NCBI GenBank assembly: GCA_021811635.1
Contig: JAJZNS010000032.1
Location: 1 to 12,763, forward strand
DNA: 12,763 nucleotides
DNA from: Thermoplasmata archaeon
GTDB lineage: Archaea > Thermoplasmatota > Thermoplasmata > Thermoplasmatales > Thermoplasmataceae
Reading direction: 5' to 3'
Of this stretch, positions 7,216 to 12,763 are shown piece after piece; positions within the stretch are counted from its first letter, which is position 1; each line of letters starts with the position of its first letter. Made by a program: the position numbers and the translations under genes. Under the pieces are notes generated by a model. The model had not been told where the DNA came from. It searched no databases and saw only the letters and a program-made list of their open reading frames with translations.

Positions 7216-7657
7216 CCGTGATCACCTTCCGGAATCCTATTGCCATGGAGGCAATGTCTTCAATGGATCTTGAAGAGCAGTCGATCACCAGTATCCTGTT
7301 TGCAGGAAGCCTCTCCATCGCTTCGCTGTAGATAACCTCGGATCTCTGCGCATCCAGGTTCTCGTTGACCTTGCTCAGATCATACCCTCTTTCCTCAAGC
7401 CTCAATCTCACTGTCTCCTCCCTGCAACTTAGTATGATTACTGCTTCAGAACCGGATATCATATGTGACATATGTGATTCAACAAAATCATAATCAAATT
7501 CCAGGGATTCAAAGTCAGATACGTCGACTTCGCCGTCTGGCTGCGTTATCCGTTTAGCAAGGAAATCTCCCAGCGACAGGCATGTATAGCCCCGTCTGGA
7601 AAGCTCCCTGCAGAGGGTCGTCTTGCCAGTACCCGGTATTCCGCTGATGGCGATCAA
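7205..7657 (-). CDS. Fap7/hCINAP-like adenylate kinase
   Basis: A 150-residue P-loop NMP kinase. The Walker A loop GIPGTGKT is at residues 6-13 and a lid-like segment RLEERGYDLSKVNEN at 86-100. The pattern L-x-x-R-G-Y-x-x-x-K-x-x-E-N is typical of the small Fap7/hCINAP type (archaeal adenylate kinase-like proteins), which interconverts adenine nucleotides and, in eukaryotes and some archaea, helps small-subunit ribosome maturation with protein S14/uS11. The start is TTG, four bases into an overlap with the tiaS stop (TTGA). It is supported by a GGAGG site nine bases upstream and by the P-loop lying immediately after it. The gene sits between tiaS and the lipid synthase in the operon. The fold is certain; the ribosomal role is inferred from family. 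Confidence 0.88.
   Translation of the reverse strand: MIAISGIPGTGKTTLCRELSRRGYTCLSLGDFLAKRITQPDGEVDVSDFESLEFDYDFVESHMSHMISGSEAVIILSCREETVRLRLEERGYDLSKVNENLDAQRSEVIYSEAMERLPANRILVIDCSSRSIEDIASMAIGFRKVITAGR
7220..7228 (-). promoter_or_regulatory. Strong Shine-Dalgarno before the CTG of the lipid synthase
   Basis: On the minus strand this reads AAGGTGATC, with eight contiguous bases complementary to the conserved archaeal 16S rRNA tail. The AAGGT core ends 8 bases before the CTG at 7215, an ideal spacing, and is 15 bases from the out-of-frame GTG at 7208. It lies inside the end of the kinase gene, where it also encodes K-V-I, so chance cannot be excluded. Confidence 0.5.
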
Positions 7658-8946
7658 AACAGGCCGCCTCCATCACCGATCAGGGAGATTGGCCTTGATA
7701 GATGCCTGCGCGCACACGTTGGAACCTCGTATATACCGCAATCAATTGACCTTTTTTCCTCGCTGTATTCTGCCGAGGAAGAACGTGATCCGCAGCTGGT
7801 GCAGCGGTAATCCATGTAACCCCTGTTCTTCATCCTCCTTCCGCATCTTCTGCATTTTGGCGGTGTCCTCATGAATGACCTCCCTCTTGCAAGAAGGACA
7901 AATTTCTCAAGATGCATCGATCCATTGAGATACGATCCATAAACCCTGACATAATCGCCTGGCAAAAGCAGCCGGAAACCGGCCCTGAATGTCTTTGTAG
8001 GTTCAAAGGCGGCAATCTTCAAGTTTCCATTCCTGGTGCCAAGTTCGGCGAAATAATGGCCCCCCTCCTTAGGAGCAGGTGAGTTCAGCAAGAATCCTTC
8101 CACCTGATACGATTCCCCATTTTTCAGGGATTCCGGATCTCTTATGATGTGGTCATCGGATGCCTGGTTGGTCCTGTACAGCATATATCTCTCCTCCCCG
8201 AGCGTGCGATTAGGTATCGATTCCCTTGTCCTGATCAGGTCGCTGGGGCTGGAACCCCTGATCCCGTATATGATTGGCGTCCTTGAGGATGGAAACATGG
8301 CAGCCCTTCGGTTTTCAGGATCGAATGAATCAAATGTGGTGCCCATTCTATGCACGCTTGAGGAAATCTCCTCCTTGAGCGGCTTCCCGTTTTCCCTGAA
8401 TGGAAAGCCGTAAGAGATGAGCTCAAAGGTGACCCTTAATGCAGGCCAGGAAATCGCTGCGGCTGCCCCGATTATGCCTCTCCCGTTCCCAATCTTCTCG
8501 TAGAGGGCAGATTTCTGCTGCAGAAGAGTTTCCACATCGCCCAGTTCAACGAATGACTTGACCGCCCTGTCATACAGTTCCGCCGGGAGCATGCCCCTGG
8601 AAACAACAATCCCAGGATTGGTCATGCTGTCATGTTCCATGTATCTCCTTACTATTGAACTGCCCAGTTCAAGTACCTCCTCCATGTTTCCTGATTCCTC
8701 TCCCTCCGGATAGGAGATGATTGGTCTCTCACCTATTGATCCTGTGACATTAGGCCTTCCTCTTCCTTTCCCAAGCCTGATGGCCAGGCTTGCGTTGCCC
8801 CTTGTACAGTATGGAACATTGGGATTGAGCCTGACAAGTGAAGGGTATCCGATGAGATCAAGATCGGTTTCCTCTATAATTTTAGTCATCAGGTAGGTGG
8901 TGCACATGCCCTTCGGGGAATCCGTATCGTCCACGCCCAGAAACAT
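7654..8946 (-). CDS. tiaS: tRNA(Ile2) 2-agmatinylcytidine synthetase
   Basis: TiaS uses ATP and agmatine to convert C34 of the CAU anticodon of tRNA-Ile2 to agmatidine, so that archaea can read AUA codons. The 430-residue protein matches the whole family. The kinase-like N-terminus has GVDDTDSPKGMCTTYL (4-19), which carries the threonine cluster that is phosphorylated in relatives. SLVRLNPNVPYCTRGNA follows at 36-52 and TPIIYGIRG at 223-231. An OB-fold region covers about 276-354. A C-terminal zinc ribbon has cysteines at 365, 368, 382 and 385, followed by the conserved ARRHLSRP segment (412-419). The ATG directly follows the uppS stop codon with no gap, and a GGAGGT site lies 11 bases upstream. 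All expected domains are intact. Confidence 0.96.
   Translation of the reverse strand: MFLGVDDTDSPKGMCTTYLMTKIIEETDLDLIGYPSLVRLNPNVPYCTRGNASLAIRLGKGRGRPNVTGSIGERPIISYPEGEESGNMEEVLELGSSIVRRYMEHDSMTNPGIVVSRGMLPAELYDRAVKSFVELGDVETLLQQKSALYEKIGNGRGIIGAAAAISWPALRVTFELISYGFPFRENGKPLKEEISSSVHRMGTTFDSFDPENRRAAMFPSSRTPIIYGIRGSSPSDLIRTRESIPNRTLGEERYMLYRTNQASDDHIIRDPESLKNGESYQVEGFLLNSPAPKEGGHYFAELGTRNGNLKIAAFEPTKTFRAGFRLLLPGDYVRVYGSYLNGSMHLEKFVLLARGRSFMRTPPKCRRCGRRMKNRGYMDYRCTSCGSRSSSAEYSEEKRSIDCGIYEVPTCARRHLSRPISLIGDGGGLF
7667..7671 (-). promoter_or_regulatory. Ribosome binding site that fixes the TTG start of the kinase
   Basis: GGAGG on the minus strand, nine bases before the TTG at 7657 and inside the last codons of tiaS. 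It makes the TTG the clear start. Confidence 0.65.
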
Positions 8947-9726
8947 CTAGTGACCGAACCTCCTCTTCCTCTGCTGGTAGTTCTGTACCGCCCTCAGAAG
9001 ATCAATCTTCTTGAGTTCGGGCCAGTTGACTTCGCAGAAGTAAAGTTCCGAGTACGCAGACTGCCAGAGCAGGAAATTCGAGACCCTCTCTTCCCCGCTG
9101 GTCCTGAATACGAGATCCGGGTCCGGGATGGTCGGGTCATACAGGAATCCGCGGAAAGTTTCCTCGCTTATCTCCTCCGGTGCCAGTTCGCCGTTTCTCA
9201 CCTTTTCAGAGATCCTTCTGACCGCATCCACAATTTCTGTTCTTCCACCATATCCTATTGCGAGATTCAGCCTGAATTTCCTGTAGCCCTTCGTAAGATT
9301 CTCAACCTTATCTATGGCGTTTCTCAGCGATTGCGGTAGCTGTTCAATTTTGCCAAGTACCCTGATGTTGATCTCGTTCCTGACTATTCTTTGGTCATGC
9401 AACAGGTCGTTAAGGGATTTCTCTATCAGGTCCATGAGAAAATCCACCTCTCGTTTTGTCCTGGAAAAATTCTCGGTGGAAAAGGCATAGACTGTCACTA
9501 TCTTGATGCCTATGTCCCGGCACCACTCGAGCACCTCCTCAAGCTTTTCCTTCCCCTTTACATGGCCAAGAATTTCAGGAAGCCCTTCTCCCCTGGCATA
9601 CCTCCGGTTACCGTCTGTGATAATGGCCAGATGAGATGGAATAGGTGCCTTCGCGATCTCGTCCAAAAGCACCTTCTCGTATACCTCTACTGCGAGGTTT
9701 CCAAGTTTTTCCCCGATAGTGGCCAT
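8947..9726 (-). CDS. uppS: cis-Prenyltransferase (UppS-type polyprenyl diphosphate synthase)
   Basis: The 259-residue enzyme condenses isopentenyl diphosphate in cis onto an allylic primer (in archaea often geranylgeranyl diphosphate) to make the polyprenyl carrier for protein glycosylation and cell-surface glycans. All conserved regions are present: HLAIITDGNRRYAR with catalytic Asp38 (32-45), GH at 54-55, YAFSTENFSR (80-89), LAIGYGGRTEI (155-165) and PDPDLVFRTSGEERVSNFLLW (201-221) with the diphosphate-binding Arg208, Arg214 and Ser216, then the ELYF segment. The start ATG overlaps the trm5 stop by one base (TAATG) and follows a GAGG site by 8 bases. The chain length of the product cannot be read from sequence. 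The enzyme is membrane-associated but has no membrane helix. Confidence 0.95.
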   Translation of the reverse strand: MATIGEKLGNLAVEVYEKVLLDEIAKAPIPSHLAIITDGNRRYARGEGLPEILGHVKGKEKLEEVLEWCRDIGIKIVTVYAFSTENFSRTKREVDFLMDLIEKSLNDLLHDQRIVRNEINIRVLGKIEQLPQSLRNAIDKVENLTKGYRKFRLNLAIGYGGRTEIVDAVRRISEKVRNGELAPEEISEETFRGFLYDPTIPDPDLVFRTSGEERVSNFLLWQSAYSELYFCEVNWPELKKIDLLRAVQNYQQRKRRFGH

Positions 9727-10676
9727 TACTCCTTCCTCAATTCAAGTGAATATAGATTCTTGTCCTTCGAGTAACCATGAACTATTCTCTTTCCCACCAG
9801 GGAAAGCCCCAGGGCCCTGGCCCTTTCCATTGTCCCGGTCAGGTTCTCTACGTCTGAAATCACGTACAGGTTTATGATGCCTCCACTCTTCACATGGGCT
9901 GCAGCCATACCCAGGTAATCCGGAGACTTCATCGGCAGGTTCATGATGATCCTGTCATACTTCGTTTTCGTTTTTCCAAGGAAATCAGCGGCGTCTGCAC
10001 AGATGGGCTTAACCGTCCCCTCCATCCTGTTCAGCGCTATATTTTCAGACATCAATTCCACTGCTTCCCGATTTATGTCAACAGCATCTATGGAACATTC
10101 GCTTCGTGAAGCTGCAGTGATGCTGAAAGGCCCAACTCCGGCAAAAAGGTCCAGTATTCTTTCTCCATTCCGGACGCCGTCAGACAGGATTTTCCTTTCG
10201 GTGGCCAGCCTCGGAGAAAAATAAGCCTTCGACACGTCCACCCTGAACCTTAGGCCGTTCTCCCTGTGGATTGTCACCGGATTATCCGTCCCCCCGAGAA
10301 GTAATAGGGATCTTACCCTTTCGCTGCCGTTGAGTTTTCCTCCGTAATATACGGTATCTATCCCCCTTTTGGTCATCATGATGCTGTCCGATATCTGCCT
10401 TGCCTTCTCAAGAGATTTCACCTTCACGATTGCAATTTTCCCGATAACGTCAAATGAGCCAGAATGCTTCATTGGATATGCCCGTTCCTGCCTCGTCTTG
10501 CCTTCGACGTCGACCTTCTCGATGCCTTCGGGCATTGCTGGAGTATCCTCGTTCAGTGGGATAAGCACGTCCTCTCCGACCCTGATGATTTGGAACCCCT
10601 TAGCGATCATGTTCCTTTGCTTCAGTATCAGGATATTCTCCTGGGCCTTGTTTTTAGGCACCTTAGCGTGAATCAC
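9726..10676 (-). CDS. Trm5-family tRNA (guanine37-N1)-methyltransferase
   Basis: This 316-residue class I SAM methyltransferase should methylate N1 of G37 next to the tRNA anticodon, a modification that prevents frameshifting and begins wyosine synthesis on tRNA-Phe. An N-terminal D1-like region (1-45), a D2 region (about 70-145) and a Rossmann domain are in family order. The motifs are AYFSPRLATER (151-161), the SAM-binding DLFAGVGPFS (176-185), the acidic VDIN (199-202) and the NLP active-site motif (246-248). The presence of D1 favours Trm5b-type enzymes over the shorter Taw2 aminocarboxypropyl transferase, but Taw2 activity cannot be fully excluded. The start is GTG, overlapping the last 14 bases of hel308. 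It is chosen because MIHAKVPK matches family N-termini and a GAGGT site lies 9 bases upstream. A second GTG at 10661 is possible but less likely. Confidence 0.9.
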   Translation of the reverse strand: MIHAKVPKNKAQENILILKQRNMIAKGFQIIRVGEDVLIPLNEDTPAMPEGIEKVDVEGKTRQERAYPMKHSGSFDVIGKIAIVKVKSLEKARQISDSIMMTKRGIDTVYYGGKLNGSERVRSLLLLGGTDNPVTIHRENGLRFRVDVSKAYFSPRLATERKILSDGVRNGERILDLFAGVGPFSITAASRSECSIDAVDINREAVELMSENIALNRMEGTVKPICADAADFLGKTKTKYDRIIMNLPMKSPDYLGMAAAHVKSGGIINLYVISDVENLTGTMERARALGLSLVGKRIVHGYSKDKNLYSLELRKE

Positions 10677-12696
10677 CGGAAATCAACCTCGCATTGGAAA
10701 TAACGGTTTCAGCAAGCCTGTCCGAAAAATTCCTGAGTTTTGCCAGATCAGAAACCCTGGCTTCTCCCACCTCCCTGACTGAATGGTAGCCTGCATTGTA
10801 GAGACGCCTGGCACGCACCCTGCCAACCTCCCTGATCCTCAGCAGGTCAATCACGTCCTGCCTCACTCCGTCCCTGATCCTGAGCGACAGGTTCATGATT
10901 TCGTCTCTCACCTGTTTCCTGTAGATTGATGAGAGTTCAGCCATGCTGAAAAGCAGCCATTCCGCAGTTGCAACTCTGCTCTGTATATCGCCCGACCCAA
11001 CACTGTATTTCTCGGAAATAGTATTTATCGGCACTTCATCGATCCAGTCCTTCATTATCAGTGCAAGTTTCAGTGCGGGCAGGTCTATCCGGTCTGTGTA
11101 AAGGCGATCGCCTGCATCGTCAAGAAGAGGATAATCCTGTTTCTGGACCGAAACCGGCGGCATATCAGGCACCGAGGACATGCAGTAAAGCGCTCCGAAT
11201 ACAGAAAATTCCTCCTCAAGGAAATTCTTGAATGCCAGTGCGCTCATAGGGTCGATGTACAGGTTTGAAACCTTCCTTCCGAAATCAGTTGCCTTCAACC
11301 CCGCGGAACCGCTGCGAATGAAGTCGTTTGTCTCCAGAAAATCAAGGCTTTCATCCACGGATTGCCTTGCAGGCATATCACCGGAATATCCCATGAATGT
11401 GCGCGAATAAAAGTCCATCAGCGTTTCGGCATTGTGCGCAATACCGGAAGAGATCAAGGCAAGGTTGTTGAACCTCAGCAGGCGGACTTCTGACAGTGAG
11501 GATCGGATATCCTCAGGTTCATCCTCTATGTATTTCCTGCACATTTCGTATGACTGATCGGATGAGGCCCACAGATAGCAGTAACCCTTCGTATCGTATG
11601 TCGGCCTTCCCGCTCTGCCCATCATCTGCTTGGCCTCCATTATTGAAATGAACTGGCTGTATCCGTCGCTGAATCTGGTGAGATCCCTGAGGATTACGGC
11701 CCTGGCAGGCAGGTTTACACCGGCCGCGAGGGTGGGGGTTGCACATATTGCCTTGATCTTTCCATTCCTGAAATAATCTTCAACGAGCTGCCTGTTCTCA
11801 TTTGAAAGGCCCGCGTGATGAAAGGCGACTCCCTTCGAAATCAGTTCGAAAAGCAGCGACTCCTTTGATGTCCTCTCATCCGCCTCAACTGGTAGCTCAG
11901 GCCCTGTAAGGTCTAGCTCACGGGACAGTTCAATTGCAGTCTCCTCTGCGCGCTTCCTTGAATTCCTGAAGATCAGAACCTGGCCGCCGTCGAGTATGTG
12001 CGATTTTGAAATTTCTGCAAGAGGGTTTTTCAATGCCTCTGAGCCGGATTCACCCTCCACCCTGTTCCTGAATATGGTAAAGCTTTCTATCGGGACGGGG
12101 CGGAAATTGCTCTTTGTAAGCTTGCATTTAAGCCATCCGCAGAGCTGATCTGCATTGGATATGGTCGCTGAGAGCCCGACAAATCTTATGTCCGGATTGA
12201 CCAGCCTGGCCGCAGTCATGAAAACCTCAAGCCTCGAACCCCTGTCACTGTCTCCCAGAAGGTGCATCTCGTCGGCAACTATAAGCCCTATTTCACTCAG
12301 GAATTCAGGCTCATGATGGAGCAGGGAATCGGCCTTTTCCGACGTCATTACGATTACGTCGAACCTCGATAGCCGCGTGTAGCCTTCGTTGTAATCCCCT
12401 GTCGCGATCCCAACCCTCGCCCCGATCAACCTTAACCTTGACAGGTTTGCGTAAATTTCTGAAGCGAGTGCCCTCAGCGGGACTATATAGATCGACTTCA
12501 GCCCTTTCAGGTAAGAATCTGTGATTGCTACCGTCGCGATGAGTGTCTTTCCTGCAGCCGTCGGTACAGAAACTATGATGTCTGATCCTGATCTGAAGTT
12601 CTGGATGGCTTCCTGCTGGTGCGGATATAAAACCAATCCGTCAGTGCCGAGAACCTTGTCTATCTCCTGATTCTCATAAAGGAACTGACCGAGCAT
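10663..12696 (-). CDS. hel308: Hel308-type superfamily 2 DNA helicase
   Basis: Hel308 is a 3'-to-5' ATP-dependent helicase that unwinds lagging strands at stalled replication forks and helps restart and recombination in archaea. The 677-residue protein has the Q-type motif LYPHQQEA (23-30), Walker A PTAAGKT (45-51), the Walker B box DEMH (142-145), SATISN (176-181), TPTLAAGVNLPAR (320-332) and motif VI QMMGRAGRP (357-365). A winged-helix and ratchet region follows, then a C-terminal helix-hairpin-helix (about 617-640, with LLRIREVGRVRARRL) that contacts single-stranded DNA. It is slightly shorter than the roughly 700-720 residues of many relatives, but no domain appears missing. It is the first gene of the six-gene unit. 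The ATG is the only standard start before the first motif that keeps the whole N-terminal helix; the start is not backed by a strong ribosome site. Confidence 0.96.
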   Translation of the reverse strand: MLGQFLYENQEIDKVLGTDGLVLYPHQQEAIQNFRSGSDIIVSVPTAAGKTLIATVAITDSYLKGLKSIYIVPLRALASEIYANLSRLRLIGARVGIATGDYNEGYTRLSRFDVIVMTSEKADSLLHHEPEFLSEIGLIVADEMHLLGDSDRGSRLEVFMTAARLVNPDIRFVGLSATISNADQLCGWLKCKLTKSNFRPVPIESFTIFRNRVEGESGSEALKNPLAEISKSHILDGGQVLIFRNSRKRAEETAIELSRELDLTGPELPVEADERTSKESLLFELISKGVAFHHAGLSNENRQLVEDYFRNGKIKAICATPTLAAGVNLPARAVILRDLTRFSDGYSQFISIMEAKQMMGRAGRPTYDTKGYCYLWASSDQSYEMCRKYIEDEPEDIRSSLSEVRLLRFNNLALISSGIAHNAETLMDFYSRTFMGYSGDMPARQSVDESLDFLETNDFIRSGSAGLKATDFGRKVSNLYIDPMSALAFKNFLEEEFSVFGALYCMSSVPDMPPVSVQKQDYPLLDDAGDRLYTDRIDLPALKLALIMKDWIDEVPINTISEKYSVGSGDIQSRVATAEWLLFSMAELSSIYRKQVRDEIMNLSLRIRDGVRQDVIDLLRIREVGRVRARRLYNAGYHSVREVGEARVSDLAKLRNFSDRLAETVISNARLISGDSR
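10686..10690 (-). promoter_or_regulatory. Ribosome binding site for the trm5-type gene
   Basis: GAGGT on the minus strand, nine bases before the GTG at 10676 and inside the hel308 coding end. It favours this GTG over the one five codons later. Confidence 0.55.
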
Positions 12697-12703
12697 CCTG
12701 ATT

Positions 12704-12732
12704 CAATATATGAATGCAGAGCAGGTTAATAA
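12704..12732 (-). promoter_or_regulatory. Possible promoter region of the six-gene operon
   Basis: Two A/T-rich boxes read on the minus strand, GTTATTAACC (12732-12723) and CATATATTG (12712-12704). The first is about 32 bases before the ATG and would give a very short leader. The second is too close to the ATG (about 13 bases) unless translation starts further in. Neither is a strong match. Confidence 0.3.
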
Positions 12733-12763
12733 CAGGATTGAGTGCCACGCACCCAAACAGAAA

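Noticed and set aside
8950..9339. 129-residue plus-strand frame within uppS, and a 127-residue one at 9391-9774
   Set aside because: They are antisense to an intact, highly conserved enzyme and carry no domain features.

Overview
This window looks like ordinary chromosome from an archaeon, most probably a member of the Thermoplasmatales or a close relative. Four lines of evidence point this way. It carries archaea-specific genes (Hel308 helicase, TiaS, a Trm5-type tRNA methyltransferase, an archaeal phosphoglucosamine mutase). Starts are preceded by TATA boxes placed as archaeal ones are. Shine-Dalgarno sequences match the archaeal 16S tail. Several genes start with TTG or GTG and overlap by a few bases. 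The species cannot be fixed from this sequence alone.

Layout, left to right. (1) Bases 1-4657 hold a minus-strand unit read right to left: a gamma-class carbonic anhydrase-like beta-helix protein, a 1227-residue TPR-like helical-repeat protein, and the first 143 residues of a membrane site-2 protease (M50) that runs off the left edge. These genes overlap by 4 bases or are 1 base apart. (2) A 137-base divergent promoter region separates this unit from glmM, which stands alone on the plus strand. (3) Bases 6133-6624 are a convergent intergenic stretch. It has a T-run terminator for each flanking transcript, a small perfect hairpin, and two weakly protein-like reading frames that may be remnants. 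(4) Bases 6625-12696 hold a tightly packed minus-strand operon of six genes: hel308, a trm5-type methyltransferase, uppS, tiaS, a Fap7-like nucleotide kinase, and a CDP-alcohol phosphatidyltransferase.

The genes join several core archaeal processes. Hel308 acts at stalled replication forks. Trm5 and TiaS modify the tRNA anticodon loop (G37 methylation and agmatidine at C34). The Fap7-like kinase probably serves ribosome assembly. UppS makes the polyprenyl carrier for glycans, GlmM feeds UDP-amino sugars, and the CDP-alcohol transferase makes phospholipid head groups, so a membrane and glycan theme accompanies the RNA theme. No mobile element, CRISPR array, defence island or rRNA/tRNA gene can be supported.

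The points most worth checking are: the start of the lipid synthase, whose conserved N-terminus has no ATG, GTG or TTG but has a strong Shine-Dalgarno ahead of a CTG; the TTG start of the carbonic anhydrase gene without a visible ribosome binding site; the large unassigned helical-repeat protein with a possible C-terminal helix-turn-helix; and the content of the 492-base convergent gap. I found no convincing evidence of a previously undescribed system.
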